Assembly: GCA_903857165.1 (NCBI GenBank)
Contig: CAIODU010000058.1
Location: forward strand, 1-56,245
Source: an uncultured Methylococcaceae bacterium
GTDB lineage: Bacteria > Pseudomonadota > Gammaproteobacteria > Methylococcales > Methylococcaceae
Reading direction: 5' to 3'
DNA: 56,245 nt
The translations under genes and the position numbers were made by a program. Shown piece after piece: positions 26,399-36,556 of this stretch. Position 1 is the stretch's first letter. Each line of letters begins with the position of its first letter. The notes below the pieces were generated by a model that was not told where the DNA came from, made no database searches, and saw only the letters and a list, made by a program, of their open reading frames with translations.

Positions 26399-27592
26399 AT
26401 GCGCATTCTTCACGTACTTGATCATTCAATACCATTACATAGTGGTTATACCTTTCGCACACGCTATATATTGGAGTACCAACGAGCTTTAGGTTGGAAA
26501 ACCTTTCATATTACTTCTGCTAAACATAATACCAATACAGATAGTGTTGAGGACATTGATGGTTTTCGCTTCTATCGTACTCCTAAGCTTAATTCTATTA
26601 TTGCAAATATACCCTTTGTCAACCAGTGTGCTATCGTTACAACTTTGGCAAAACGCTTGAATGAGGTGGTCGAAGAAGTACAACCCAACATAATACATGC
26701 GCATTCTCCCGCTCTTAACGGTCTAGCTGCACTATGGGTAGGAAAACGGCATGGTTTAAAAGTTGTTTATGAATGTCGTGGTTTTTGGGAAGATGCAGCA
26801 GTAGATCATGGCACAACGATAGATGGCAGTTTGAGGTATCGTGCTTCACATGCTCTTGAAACCTTTGTTTTTAAAAATGTTGATGCTGTTACAACAATTT
26901 GTGAGGGACTTCGTAGTGATATTATCTCAAGGGGTATACCTGACGCAAAGATTACTGTCATACCAAATGCTGTCAACATAACAAAGTTTAAATTTAATAA
27001 TCACCATGATATTAAATTTAGAAAAGATTTGGGAATCACCGGTAAGAGAGTGTTAGGTTTTATTGGCTCTTTTTATTCTTACGAGGGTTTGCAGTTGTTG
27101 CTGGAGTCAATGCCACTTATCCTTCTTGAAATGCCTGATACTTGTTTGCTATTAGTAGGCGGAGGTCCCAATGAGGAAAATCTGGTAAAGTTAACGGAAA
27201 AATTGCAACTCACCAATAATGTTATATTCACTGGACGTGTTTCACATGATAATATTCATGAATATTATAATCAAATTGATATCATGATTTATCCACGATA
27301 TTCCATGCGATTAACCAATCTTGTTACTCCCCTTAAACCTCTTGAAGCAATGGCTCAAGGTCGACTCGTTCTCGCTTCTGATGTGGGTGGACACAAGGAG
27401 CTTATTATTGATGGAAAAACAGGTTGTCTTTTTAAAGCAGGTGATCATTATGATTTGGCAAGAAAGGTTTTATACTTATTACATAATTCTATATTGTGTT
27501 CGATGATTAGGAATGAGGCTCGATGTTTTGTTGAATTAGAGAGAAGTTGGGCAGATAGCATTGCACGATATGAAAAAGTGTATTATAAATAA
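26399..27592 (+). CDS. XrtA/PEP-CTERM system glycosyltransferase (TIGR04063-like, GT4)
   Basis: 397 residues from ATG 26399. The opening RILHVLDHSIPLHSGYTFR is characteristic of the exosortase-linked GT4 group. A GT-B fold follows with YECRGFWEDAAVDHGT, VIPNAVNITKF, LGFIGSFYSYEGL and the C-terminal PLKPLEAMAQGRLVLASDVG. The EX7E acidic pair is partly altered (KPLEAMAQG), as is common in this group. It transfers a sugar to the polymer repeat. A 44-nt gap precedes it and 44 nt follow before the next glycosyltransferase. Confidence 0.88.
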   Translation: MRILHVLDHSIPLHSGYTFRTRYILEYQRALGWKTFHITSAKHNTNTDSVEDIDGFRFYRTPKLNSIIANIPFVNQCAIVTTLAKRLNEVVEEVQPNIIHAHSPALNGLAALWVGKRHGLKVVYECRGFWEDAAVDHGTTIDGSLRYRASHALETFVFKNVDAVTTICEGLRSDIISRGIPDAKITVIPNAVNITKFKFNNHHDIKFRKDLGITGKRVLGFIGSFYSYEGLQLLLESMPLILLEMPDTCLLLVGGGPNEENLVKLTEKLQLTNNVIFTGRVSHDNIHEYYNQIDIMIYPRYSMRLTNLVTPLKPLEAMAQGRLVLASDVGGHKELIIDGKTGCLFKAGDHYDLARKVLYLLHNSILCSMIRNEARCFVELERSWADSIARYEKVYYK

Positions 27593-27636
27593 TATAATAC
27601 TAATATTAGGTAGGAAAATATTTAGGGTTTATTTAA

Positions 27637-28833
27637 TTGAAAAAACCAATACGAATCTTGTTATTTTCTTCGCTATATCCTAGTTCAGAACGTCCTATAC
27701 ATGGTATATTTGTAGAAACACGTTTACGTCATCTTTTGGCTTCTGGACATATTGAGGTTTTTGTCGTTGCTCCAGTACCTTGGTTTCCTTTTGATAACTC
27801 TTTTTTTGGTGAATGGGCTCGTCTTGCTAAAACCCCGCGTTATGAAACTTTAAATAATATACCAATTGCCCATCCTCGTTATTTTTTGCCACCTAAGGTA
27901 GGCATGAGTATCGCACCTTTTCTCATGTCTGCTTTTTGCTTGCCTACTATTCGACAGATTCAAAAAAACTTCGATTTTGATATTATTGATGCACATTATT
28001 TCTATCCCGACGGAGTTGCAGCAGCACTGATAGCGAGAAGTTTAGATAAGCCTTTTGTGGTAACAGCACGAGGTTCTGACTTAAACCTTATTTCAAGATA
28101 TTTAATTCCTCGACATTTAATTCGTTGGGCAGCTAATCGGGCCAGCGCATCTATTGGTGTTTGCCAGGCTTTGACAAATAAACTGGAGGATTTAGGCGTA
28201 GATCCCAGTAAAATTTATGTCTTGAGGAATGGTGTTGATTTAGGTTTTTTTTCACCCCTTAATAAAAATGACGCACGCTCATCCCTCGGTCTTTCATCTG
28301 GACGCTGGCTGATTTCTGTTGGATGGCTTATTGAATCTAAAGGACATGCTATTGCAATTAAGGCTCTCCCATCGCTCCCCGGTGTAAACCTTGCGATAAT
28401 AGGTGAAGGGGTTTTGCTCTCTGATCTACAAAACTTGGCTTCTCAACTTGGATTGGCAGATAGGGTACGATTTCTAGGATCCTTGCCACAATCCTCACTC
28501 CGTGATTGGTACAGTGCAGCCGATGCTTTGGTATTGTGTTCCGAGAGTGAAGGATGGGCAAATGTTTTGCTGGAGTCATTGGCATGTGGCACACCTGTAG
28601 TAGCTACGAACATTGGGGGTATCCCGGAAGTTATTCAAGATGACGTAGCGGGATGCCTAATGACAGAACGTTCACCTAATGCTCTGGCCATATCTGTGCT
28701 TCATTTATTTTCTCATTATCCACATCGTGACAAAGTTCGCGAGTATGCGGAAAGTTTTGGATGGGATGAAACGACCAATAGGCAATTATTTTTATTTAAC
28801 AAAATTATCTCAAAACATCTAAATTTGCCTTAG
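27637..28833 (+). CDS. Glycosyltransferase family 4
   Basis: 398 residues with TTG start at 27637; no upstream ATG is available in frame. N-terminal domain IRILLFSSLYPSSERPIHGIF and FVVAPVPWFPFDN, acceptor side FDIIDAHYFYPDGVAA, and FVVTARGSDLN. Donor side LRNGVDLGFFSP, SVGWLIESKGHAIAI and the EX7E motif ESEGWANVLLESLACGTPVV. It is a retaining GT4 and would add another sugar to the exopolysaccharide repeat. It is not clearly one of the exosortase-specific glycosyltransferase families I know. Confidence 0.87.
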   Translation: MKKPIRILLFSSLYPSSERPIHGIFVETRLRHLLASGHIEVFVVAPVPWFPFDNSFFGEWARLAKTPRYETLNNIPIAHPRYFLPPKVGMSIAPFLMSAFCLPTIRQIQKNFDFDIIDAHYFYPDGVAAALIARSLDKPFVVTARGSDLNLISRYLIPRHLIRWAANRASASIGVCQALTNKLEDLGVDPSKIYVLRNGVDLGFFSPLNKNDARSSLGLSSGRWLISVGWLIESKGHAIAIKALPSLPGVNLAIIGEGVLLSDLQNLASQLGLADRVRFLGSLPQSSLRDWYSAADALVLCSESEGWANVLLESLACGTPVVATNIGGIPEVIQDDVAGCLMTERSPNALAISVLHLFSHYPHRDKVREYAESFGWDETTNRQLFLFNKIISKHLNLP

Positions 28834-28864
28834 CTTTTCTTAGTTAACAAATACGGTATATCTC

Positions 28865-30184
28865 TTGCGTGACATTTTTGTTTCATTTATAGTTTTCGGT
28901 TCATTACCCAAATTGTTGTTTAGGCCAGATTTGGCAGTATTGATGTTTTATTGGCTATCCTTCATGAACCCACATAGGCTATGCTGGGGGTTTGCAATGT
29001 CCGTGCCATTTGCCTTTGTCACAGCAATTACACTTTTGTTAAGTTTGCTGATATGGAAAGAGAAAAAAAGAATATTATGGATGCCTGTGAACATAATATT
29101 GTTTATTTATATCCTTTGGATGACTGTAACAACTGTCTTTGCATTTGATCCCTTGGCTGCGTGGTCTTTATGGGACAGGATGTGGAGAATTCAGTTGATA
29201 ACATTTATTACGATGATGGTGATGACAAACCAGCTTAATATCAATAGGTTAGTATGGGTTGTTTCGGGGTCAATAGGATTTTATGGCATAAAGGGCGGAA
29301 TATTTACTATTTTAACAGGGGGTGGTGAAAGAGTATGGGGTCCAGATGGAACATTTATTGGTGGAAATAATGAAATTGGTTTGGCTCTATGTATGACAGT
29401 GCCACTATTTCGATTTATTATGTTGCAGGAAACCAAAAGATATCTTAAGCAGGGTCTCTTGATCACGATGTTACTTTGCTTAGTGACTATTCTTGGAACG
29501 CAGTCACGAGGTGCGCTCTTGGGTATGATATGCATGGTTCTTTTTTTGATTCTGAAAAGCCGAAAAAAATTATTTTTATTTATATTAATGATTACAATTA
29601 TACCAATAATAATAGCACTCATGCCTCAAACATGGCATGAGCGGATGAGTACTATAAAAACTTACCAAGCCGATAATTCGGCGATGGGTCGCATCAATGC
29701 TTGGGGTGCTGCGATTAATATCGCAAAGAATCATTTAACCGGGGGTGGGTTTAAGGGATTGCCCATACCATGGGTTTTTGAAAAATATGCGACAAATCCA
29801 ACCGATTTACACGATGCGCACAGCATCTATTTTCAAGTTCTCGCAGAACATGGTTTCATCGGATTAGGGCTGTTCTTAATGATTGCATTGACTGCATGGC
29901 GTTTGGCCTCTTCTTTGATGAAGATGACAAAAGACAATAATGATTTACAATGGATTTATGATCTTAGTTCCATGATTCAAGTTAGCTTTATTGGCTACTG
30001 GTCTGCTGGAGCTTTTTTGGGGCTAGCTGACTTCGACCTATATTATTGTTTGATTTCGATATTGGTGGGATGTAAAACATATTTGAATGAGTATAATGTA
30101 CCTCCAATTAGCTTGCCTGAGGCGAATCAGAAGGAAACTTCAACAAAAAACTTTGTTAGGCCATTGTTAAAGAAGGTGGTTTAA
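28865..30184 (+). CDS. Exosortase A-associated putative O-glycosylation ligase (Wzy/WaaL-like)
   Basis: 439 residues, TTG start (MRDIFVSFIVFG). Ten or more membrane segments with the opening LLFRPDLAVLMFYWLSFMNPHRL that is typical of the PEP-CTERM-locus ligase family. The large periplasmic loop has NSAMGRINAWGAAINIAKNH and DLHDAHSIYFQVLAEHGFIG, the O-antigen ligase/polymerase signature (HSIYFQVLAEHG). It should join or polymerise lipid-linked glycans in the periplasm. Last rightward gene of the locus; it converges on the asparagine-synthase-like gene with a 76-nt gap. Confidence 0.88.
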   Translation: MRDIFVSFIVFGSLPKLLFRPDLAVLMFYWLSFMNPHRLCWGFAMSVPFAFVTAITLLLSLLIWKEKKRILWMPVNIILFIYILWMTVTTVFAFDPLAAWSLWDRMWRIQLITFITMMVMTNQLNINRLVWVVSGSIGFYGIKGGIFTILTGGGERVWGPDGTFIGGNNEIGLALCMTVPLFRFIMLQETKRYLKQGLLITMLLCLVTILGTQSRGALLGMICMVLFLILKSRKKLFLFILMITIIPIIIALMPQTWHERMSTIKTYQADNSAMGRINAWGAAINIAKNHLTGGGFKGLPIPWVFEKYATNPTDLHDAHSIYFQVLAEHGFIGLGLFLMIALTAWRLASSLMKMTKDNNDLQWIYDLSSMIQVSFIGYWSAGAFLGLADFDLYYCLISILVGCKTYLNEYNVPPISLPEANQKETSTKNFVRPLLKKVV

Positions 30185-30260
30185 CTGGAAATTGTGTTCA
30201 TTCGATAATCTAATGTTATTAGTCGAGCTATTGGCTAATGTTCTTTTGAGATGTAATGTC

Positions 30261-32099
30261 CTAAACTATGCTTTGTAACCATTGCTCTAACATCATTAGA
30301 ACCCAGATCATAACACCATAATATCCTGGGTATTGTTTATAGTCTCGTTGTATTAAGTCAATGAAGGTGGGTTTTACAATGCCTCGTTTGGATAACGCAA
30401 GGATGCTTTCAAACGCTATATCGCCCAAAGGTTTATAAGTATTCATCCAAATACCAAAAGGCAGGCCAAACCCATGTTTTTGTTTGTATAAGATTTCCGC
30501 TGGCAAAAAATCCCTTAGTGCCCGTTTGAATAAATATCTAAGTTTGTATCCATGGATTTTCATGGACACCGGTAGTTTTGAACTAAATTGGATAAAATCC
30601 TCATCTAGGAAAGGGTATCTTACATCAATATTGGCAAGTTCACACATACGGTTCACTTTTCTCAAATCGTTGTCCGCTAGGGTAAATTTCAAATCAAGGA
30701 ATAGCATTTTGTTCAAGGTCGAATCGGTAGGTGCACTGTTATATGTCCGGCGGAGAAATTCAGTAGGTTCATTAATGTTTATTTCAGCTAGGAAATCACT
30801 TTCAAAGATGTCTACCAAAGGCATTCGGTTAAGAAGATTATAGGTTTCCAAGCGGTCAGGGAGAGGTATCTTGGCTTGACTTATATAGCTTTTTGTCTTT
30901 GCAATGGGCCATATTTTATCCCCATAAGGAAAATTGAATACTGTCGGCTCAATGATGGCGTTACGTACTAACTCGGGTATTTGGAGATATAGTTCAAATA
31001 TTTTCTGTTTGGCATATCGCTCGTTGCCGCCAAATATCTCATCACCTCCGTCACCCGCCAATATGGCAAACAGACCGTCGGTTTTGGCATGTTTTGCGCA
31101 GTAATAAGCGGGAACTGCGGAAGCGTTGCCAAATGGTTCGTCATAAGCCCTAGCGATTATCGGAATTGCATCGACCACATCTTGAGGTTTGAGATAGTAT
31201 TCATGAGGTTTGGTGTTAAAATGACTGGCGGCAATTCGTGCAAATTCTGTTTCATCGAAACCCTCAGCCTCAAAACCTATGCTATAAGTATCGACAGGAT
31301 AGTCCTTTATTTTTCTAAGCATACCTGAAATAGTCGAGCTGTCAGTGCCTCCACTTAAGAATGCACCCGTATTTGTGTTATTTGCAGCACGCCTGACGGT
31401 GGATTCTAATATTTCTATAAACTCATGCTCAAGTTCTGTAATGTCTGCTGTCAGCGATTCACTATATGTTGGTTGCCAATAGAAATCTCTAATTACTTTA
31501 TCTTTCTCAAATAACAAATATTCACCCGGGAGAAGCTTTTCAATCCCAACAAATATACTGCGTGGGCTTGGAACCATATGAAAGTACAGATAATCGAACA
31601 CACTTTGTGAGCTAATTTCATAATTTGTGCATGGGTGGCTCAGAACGACGCGAGCGTCTGACGCGAAAATTAATTGTTTTTGAGCAAGGGTGAAAAAAAG
31701 AGTACCTATCCCTATTTTGTCGATGGCTATAAGTGTTCGTTGGCTGGTGGCTTCACTTATACACAAAGCAAAACCGCCTGAGAGTTTGTTTAGAAATGCA
31801 CTACCATTCCTTATATAGGCATGAAGAACAGTGTTGGCTAAACCTTTATCAACTGACATTTTTGACAATTCATCATCCAACCAACGGACTGTACCCTGAA
31901 TCGCTACGATAAAGTTATCCTTCAAGCATATATCGCTGTATTGTGGTAATCCTACAGTAGCTAAATAACAGTTTTTGGCTACTTCAGTTTTCATTGAATG
32001 TTGGGGGTTTAATAGCAACTTAGATGACATCCTTTTAAGGATTAGGAAACCGGCTTCCAACTCTAATTGGCTGTTGCTCCAACCGCAAATACCGCTCAT
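30261..32099 (-). CDS. Asparagine synthase-like protein lacking the N-terminal Cys nucleophile
   Basis: 612 residues from ATG 32099, beginning MSGICGWSNS. The glutaminase-like half has weak family motifs (AIQGTVRWLDDE, SGGFALCISE). The synthase half is well preserved: PP-loop TGAFLSGGTDSSTISGML, YDEPFGNASAVPAYYCAKHA, LAGDGGDEIFGGNERYAKQ and VRYPFLDEDFIQFSSKLP. In active class II amidotransferases Cys is residue 2; here the only nearby Cys is residue 5, so glutamine hydrolysis by the usual route is doubtful. It may use free ammonia or carry out another adenylation-type ligation. Opposite in direction to the locus it borders. Confidence 0.85.
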   Translation of the reverse strand: MSGICGWSNSQLELEAGFLILKRMSSKLLLNPQHSMKTEVAKNCYLATVGLPQYSDICLKDNFIVAIQGTVRWLDDELSKMSVDKGLANTVLHAYIRNGSAFLNKLSGGFALCISEATSQRTLIAIDKIGIGTLFFTLAQKQLIFASDARVVLSHPCTNYEISSQSVFDYLYFHMVPSPRSIFVGIEKLLPGEYLLFEKDKVIRDFYWQPTYSESLTADITELEHEFIEILESTVRRAANNTNTGAFLSGGTDSSTISGMLRKIKDYPVDTYSIGFEAEGFDETEFARIAASHFNTKPHEYYLKPQDVVDAIPIIARAYDEPFGNASAVPAYYCAKHAKTDGLFAILAGDGGDEIFGGNERYAKQKIFELYLQIPELVRNAIIEPTVFNFPYGDKIWPIAKTKSYISQAKIPLPDRLETYNLLNRMPLVDIFESDFLAEININEPTEFLRRTYNSAPTDSTLNKMLFLDLKFTLADNDLRKVNRMCELANIDVRYPFLDEDFIQFSSKLPVSMKIHGYKLRYLFKRALRDFLPAEILYKQKHGFGLPFGIWMNTYKPLGDIAFESILALSKRGIVKPTFIDLIQRDYKQYPGYYGVMIWVLMMLEQWLQSIV

Positions 32100-32440
32100 T
32101 TTAGTCACCATAATCAAGTTTAAACATAATAAGCATTATATACAATTCATGCTATATAAAAAACAATTGTTTCATCACTTCCTGTGACACTACTTTAACT
32201 GTGAACAATTAACATTTCAAAGGATGGATTTTGGTTCATAGGCCATAACTTGTTAAGGAGTTTTATTTGGTTCGACATGATTGATTTTAGCTTGGAATGG
32301 CGTAATTATCCCATAATCTAGAGCCATTACTTCAACAATTTGACGTGAAGTTGAAGCTGCAAAATGTTTTCTTGCAGCACATTTCGACAGATGGTAAACG
32401 TGAAATTGCTCTTGTTGCGTTTTTATAATTTTTTCCGAAA
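32100..32440. other. Intergenic stretch upstream of the asparagine-synthase-like gene and downstream of ftsH
   Basis: About 340 AT-rich nucleotides. It should carry the promoter of the leftward asparagine-synthase-like gene; no strong boxes stand out. Nothing coding was recognised. Confidence 0.45.
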
Positions 32441-32477
32441 AAACAAAAACCCCGGCACATGCCGGGGTTTAATTTTT
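32441..32477 (-). terminator. Strong rho-independent terminator of ftsH
   Basis: AAACCCCGGC (32447-32456) pairs perfectly with GCCGGGGTTT (32461-32470) over a 4-nt loop. On the minus strand it is followed by TTTTTGTTTTTT. It lies 25 nt past the ftsH stop. T-rich sequence on the other side means it may also work on the plus strand. Confidence 0.92.
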
Positions 32478-32494
32478 TATCGCTAGTGAACTGT

Positions 32495-34417
32495 CTAATG
32501 CTGGATAGCAGGTTTGCCCATACCCGGTGTTTCATCTGATGACGCAATAATCGCTGTAGATCCGGGTTGGCTGTCGCCATTTGAAGTCGGCGTATCGTTC
32601 CAGCTTCGGGGGGCACTCGGTATCTTTCCTTCCATAATTTCGTCAATCTGGAAGTGGTCTATGGTTTCATACTTCATAAGTGCATCTGCCATAATATGAA
32701 GCTTTTCCATGTTTTCCCTGAGTAAGTGCTCCGCCCTTTCATAATTTGAATCAATCACTGAACGAATCTCCTCGTCAATCAAATGGGCAGTTTCTTCAGA
32801 AACGGATTTGTGCTTGGTCACTGATCTTCCTAAAAAGACTTCACCCTCTTCTTCGCTGTATGCGAGTGGACCGAGACGTTCTGAAAGTCCCCATCGGGTA
32901 ACCATGTTTCTGGCCAGGCCTGTCGCTCTTTCGATGTCATTTGAAGCGCCTGTCGTTACCATGTCCTTGCCAAAAATTATTTCTTCAGCAAGCCTGCCGC
33001 CAAAAAGGCTTGAAATCATACTTTCTAGTTTTTGCTTGCTCGCACTGTAGGTGTCACGTTCTGGTAGGAACATTGTTATGCCTAAAGCCCTTCCTCGTGG
33101 CATGATGCTAACTTTGTAAACCGGATCGTGTTCCGGAACCAACCTGCCAACTATCGCATGTCCCGCTTCGTGATAGGCAGTGAGCTTCTTCTCGTCTTCA
33201 CTCATAACCATTGATGTTCGCTCTGCGCCCATCAGTATCTTATCCTTGGCTTTTTCGAAATCTTCCATTTGTACTTCACGCTTGTTTTTGCGCGCAGCGA
33301 ACAAAGCTGACTCGTTTACCAGGTTAGCCAAGTCAGCGCCAGAGAAACCTGGCGTGCCACGAGCCAGATATTTGATTTCTACATCGTCGGCTAAAGGCAG
33401 GCGCTTGGCATGAACCTTCAAAATTTGCTCCCTTCCCCGTACATCGGGCAAGCCGACTGTAATTTGCCGGTCAAAACGACCCGGCCTTAACAAAGCGGGA
33501 TCGAGAACGTCGGGTCGATTGGTCGCCGCTATGACTATTACCCCTTGATTGCCCTCAAAACCGTCCATTTCTACCAGCAATTGGTTCAGAGTCTGCTCAC
33601 GCTCATCATGCCCGCCACCCAGACCGGCACCGCGATGCCTTCCCACTGCGTCAATTTCGTCAATGAAAATGATGCAAGGCGAGCGCTTTTTGGCCTGCTC
33701 GAACATATCGCGCACCCTAGATGCGCCTACCCCGACAAACATTTCCACGAAATCAGACCCAGAGATGGTAAAAAAGGGTACTTTTGCCTCTCCGGCTATC
33801 GCACGGGCAATTAAAGTCTTGCCAGTTCCAGGTGGGCCAACCAACAAAGCGCCACGAGGTATCTTTCCCCCCAGTTTTTGGAACTTCCCCGGGTCCCTTA
33901 GGAAATCGACCATTTCAGATACTTCCTCCTTTGCTTCCTCAACCCCTGCGACATCGGCAAATGTGACTTTTACCTGGTCTTCTTCAAGCAACCTAGCTTT
34001 GCTTTTTCCGAAAGTCATCGCACCGCCACCGGCACCCCCTTGGGATTTGCGCATAAAATAGATCCAAACTCCAACGAGTAATAACATAGGTGCCCAGGAT
34101 AAAAGTATCTGAAACAACAATGATTGCTGTTCCGGGGGTTGGGCTTTTATTTCAACGCGATTTTTCAACAAATCATCCACTAAATGCGGGTCGCCCGGAC
34201 TGTAAGTCATGAACTTGTCGCCCGTCCCCATCAATCCTCTGATCACATGACCGTCTATAGTCACTTGTTTGATTTGCCCGTCGTTCACCGCTGAGATGAA
34301 TTGGGAGTAGGGCATCGACGTGTCTTCGGTTTTGCGATTGCCAAAATTGTTGAAAACTGTCATCAAAACGACAGCAATCACAACCCACAGTAAAATGTTC
34401 TTAATCATATCTTTCAC
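32495..34417 (-). CDS. ftsH: ATP-dependent zinc metalloprotease FtsH
   Basis: 640 residues, the usual length. Two N-terminal membrane segments ([19 protein letters not shown] and [18 protein letters not shown]) enclose the periplasmic domain. The AAA module has Walker [18 protein letters not shown], pore [19 protein letters not shown], Walker [13 protein letters not shown] and [23 protein letters not shown]. The zinc site is HEAGHAIVG. It degrades membrane and short-lived cytosolic proteins as a hexamer. Single gene with its own terminator. Confidence 0.97.
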   Translation of the reverse strand: MKDMIKNILLWVVIAVVLMTVFNNFGNRKTEDTSMPYSQFISAVNDGQIKQVTIDGHVIRGLMGTGDKFMTYSPGDPHLVDDLLKNRVEIKAQPPEQQSLLFQILLSWAPMLLLVGVWIYFMRKSQGGAGGGAMTFGKSKARLLEEDQVKVTFADVAGVEEAKEEVSEMVDFLRDPGKFQKLGGKIPRGALLVGPPGTGKTLIARAIAGEAKVPFFTISGSDFVEMFVGVGASRVRDMFEQAKKRSPCIIFIDEIDAVGRHRGAGLGGGHDEREQTLNQLLVEMDGFEGNQGVIVIAATNRPDVLDPALLRPGRFDRQITVGLPDVRGREQILKVHAKRLPLADDVEIKYLARGTPGFSGADLANLVNESALFAARKNKREVQMEDFEKAKDKILMGAERTSMVMSEDEKKLTAYHEAGHAIVGRLVPEHDPVYKVSIMPRGRALGITMFLPERDTYSASKQKLESMISSLFGGRLAEEIIFGKDMVTTGASNDIERATGLARNMVTRWGLSERLGPLAYSEEEGEVFLGRSVTKHKSVSEETAHLIDEEIRSVIDSNYERAEHLLRENMEKLHIMADALMKYETIDHFQIDEIMEGKIPSAPRSWNDTPTSNGDSQPGSTAIIASSDETPGMGKPAIQH

Positions 34418-34668
34418 TTTAGAGGCTCCCTAAATATGGAATTGAGTCGGACATAAAGCCTGAGGAAAACAGTCAAGATTTGAGGCCAGCAAAACTGACC
34501 GCAGGTCTTGCCCTCTGGAATGAATTCTGCCTACCTAGTCTATGCTTACTGTGACTTGCTTGATTTGGGTTGGTTCCAAGTCCTTTTGCAAATATAAAAT
34601 GGATTTAAACCTTCAAGGGCGATTGTGGACTCCTTTTCAAAATTTGGACTTGGCATTCAAACGAAGCG

Positions 34669-35229
34669 TCATTTGGGTGCGTCCACACGGATGAAGCCTT
34701 CCCGGTTGGGCATTTTCACCTTGGGCAAGTCAACCGCATTCAGAGTGGAGGACTCAGGAATGATGCCATTAAGGTGTAGAAGATAGGCGCAAACGGCGTA
34801 GATCTGGTCGTTACTCAAGGAACCAGGTGCGTCTGGCGGCATTGATCGGCGCACGAAATCGAACAACGTGGTAGCTGTAGGCCAATAAGTCCCGATAGTC
34901 TTGTCCGGGTTGGAATCAATCAAACGGTGTTTGGCACCGGCGAGTTCCTCGCCACTTCCCCCCAAGCCGTTGTTCCCGTGGCAGTATGCGCAATGCCGCT
35001 CATAAACCGCTTTGCCCTCGACGGCGGAGCCATGACCGGGGGGCAAGCCCTTGCCGTCGGGAAAGACAGTCTGGTTCCATGCCGCGATTTCTTGGCGGCT
35101 TGCTGGTTTTCCAAGCCTTGGACCCTCGGCGGCGGCGGCGGACGACGGGACGGTAGCGCAGATTAACGCCAAAATCCAAGTAATTTTTGGAAGGGGTTTC
35201 CTGACAACGATGTTCGGGGATTGGTTCAT
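34669..35229 (-). CDS. Monohaem cytochrome c, SoxD/SorB-like subunit of sulfite dehydrogenase
   Basis: 186 residues with a signal peptide ending near PSSAAAAEG. The region RLGKPASRQEIAAWNQTVFPDGKGLPPGHGSAVEGKAVY precedes the haem site CAYCHG and resembles the N-terminal part of SoxD. The likely Met ligand is in RRSMPPDAPGSLSNDQIYAV. Only one CxxCH is present, whereas alphaproteobacterial SoxD has two, so it is best described as SoxD-like or SorB-like. It lies 46 nt downstream of the molybdenum subunit and would take its electrons in the periplasm. Confidence 0.85.
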   Translation of the reverse strand: MNQSPNIVVRKPLPKITWILALICATVPSSAAAAEGPRLGKPASRQEIAAWNQTVFPDGKGLPPGHGSAVEGKAVYERHCAYCHGNNGLGGSGEELAGAKHRLIDSNPDKTIGTYWPTATTLFDFVRRSMPPDAPGSLSNDQIYAVCAYLLHLNGIIPESSTLNAVDLPKVKMPNREGFIRVDAPK

Positions 35230-35275
35230 GGCTGATTCTCGGTTTCCTGGCTTTCAGTGGCACTTCCGTCATGGG

Positions 35276-36556
35276 TTAGAAGACATGGTTGAGGCGACCT
35301 TCCGTATCCACGCCCCATGCAACCTGGGCATTGTAATGGAAATAGCCGTTCCGGCCTCTTTCAAGGATGAGCTTTTCACGTTCGGGTTGAATATAGCCGC
35401 TTTCATCCACCGCCCGGCTTTTCATAACCGTTTTGCCCCCGTCCCAACGCCAAGGGATGCGGAAGCGAGTGAAGGATTTGGATAACACGGGCTCTTGCAA
35501 TTCCGCCTCCGCCCAACTCTTGCCTCCGTCAGCAGAAATTTCCACCTTTTTTATCTTGCCACGCCCGCTCCAGGCGAGGCCAGAAATCTGGTAAAGGCCT
35601 GGCCCTTGTAGGCGGTGGCCGGGCGATGGATGCGTGATTAGCGATTTTGCTTCCATGATAAAGGTGAATTGCCGCGCACTGCCGTCTGGTTGCAGTTCGG
35701 TATATTTTGCTGTCTCATTGCGGGTCATGGCCGGTTGATCTGCGGCTTCCAGGCGGCGCAACCATTTCACGTTGGTTACGCCTTCCCATCCGGGCAACAA
35801 CAATCTTAGCGGATAGCCGTTTTCGGGGCGAATGCGCTCGCCGTTCTGGTAAATTGCCAAAATAGCATCATCAAGGGCCTTTTCGATTGGAATGCTCACG
35901 TTCATGGCAGCCGCGTCCGCGCCTTCGGCAATTAACCAGCGGGCGCTTGGCTGAAGCGCAGCCTCCTCCAGAACAATGGACAAAGGCACCCCGGTCCATT
36001 CGCTGCACGAAACTAGCCCGTGCAGATTGCCCGCCGTCGCTTGGGTGGGTTCATCATGCCAGCCGACATTGCTGTTGCCGCCGCACTCGATGAAACGGAA
36101 GCGGGAAACCATTGGATAACGGACTAATTTGTCCATTTCCAAGAAAATGGGGTTGTTTACCAATCCATGAATCAACAAACGATGTTGGTTTGGGTCGATT
36201 TGAGGGACGCCGTTATGATGGCGTTCGAAATGCAAACCGGAAGGCGTGACTGTCCCTGCAAGCATGTGCAAAGGAGTCCAAGAAATTCCGTTGCCTGGAA
36301 CGGCCGGGTTGGAGGATATCCAACGGATAGCCTCTTTTTCGTTAGGGGAAGGCTGTCCGTAGTTGGTAAATGGATGTCCGGGCTTAAGCACCCAAGCAGG
36401 CCGGTCAAACTCTGAAGCCAATACACCTTGGCTAATGAAAGTCAAACTACCCAAGGCCAAGCCCTGACGTAAAAACAAGCGCCGATCCAGCAGGCCACCA
36501 CCGGCCACAGGTTCCGGGTTTTCATGAAATTCGAAAGGCAGTGAAGTCTGATTCAT
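35276..36556 (-). CDS. soxC: Sulfite dehydrogenase, molybdopterin subunit (SoxC-like)
   Basis: 426 residues from ATG 36556, with GAGGAAA upstream; an upstream open frame to 36607 has no support. A Tat-type signal (DRRLFLRQGLALGSL) is followed by the SUOX fold. HFERHHNGVPQIDPNQHRLLIHGLV precedes the Cys that binds molybdenum, Cys158 in RFIECGGNSN, then GLVSCSEWTGVPLS and LLLPGWEGVTNVKWLRR. The dimerisation domain (GLAWSGRGKIKKVEISADGG) closes the protein. With the cytochrome it forms a SoxCD- or SorAB-type enzyme oxidising sulfite or a sulfur intermediate. No other sox genes are in the window. Seventy-five nt separate it from the phosphatase gene upstream. Confidence 0.9.
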   Translation of the reverse strand: MNQTSLPFEFHENPEPVAGGGLLDRRLFLRQGLALGSLTFISQGVLASEFDRPAWVLKPGHPFTNYGQPSPNEKEAIRWISSNPAVPGNGISWTPLHMLAGTVTPSGLHFERHHNGVPQIDPNQHRLLIHGLVNNPIFLEMDKLVRYPMVSRFRFIECGGNSNVGWHDEPTQATAGNLHGLVSCSEWTGVPLSIVLEEAALQPSARWLIAEGADAAAMNVSIPIEKALDDAILAIYQNGERIRPENGYPLRLLLPGWEGVTNVKWLRRLEAADQPAMTRNETAKYTELQPDGSARQFTFIMEAKSLITHPSPGHRLQGPGLYQISGLAWSGRGKIKKVEISADGGKSWAEAELQEPVLSKSFTRFRIPWRWDGGKTVMKSRAVDESGYIQPEREKLILERGRNGYFHYNAQVAWGVDTEGRLNHVF

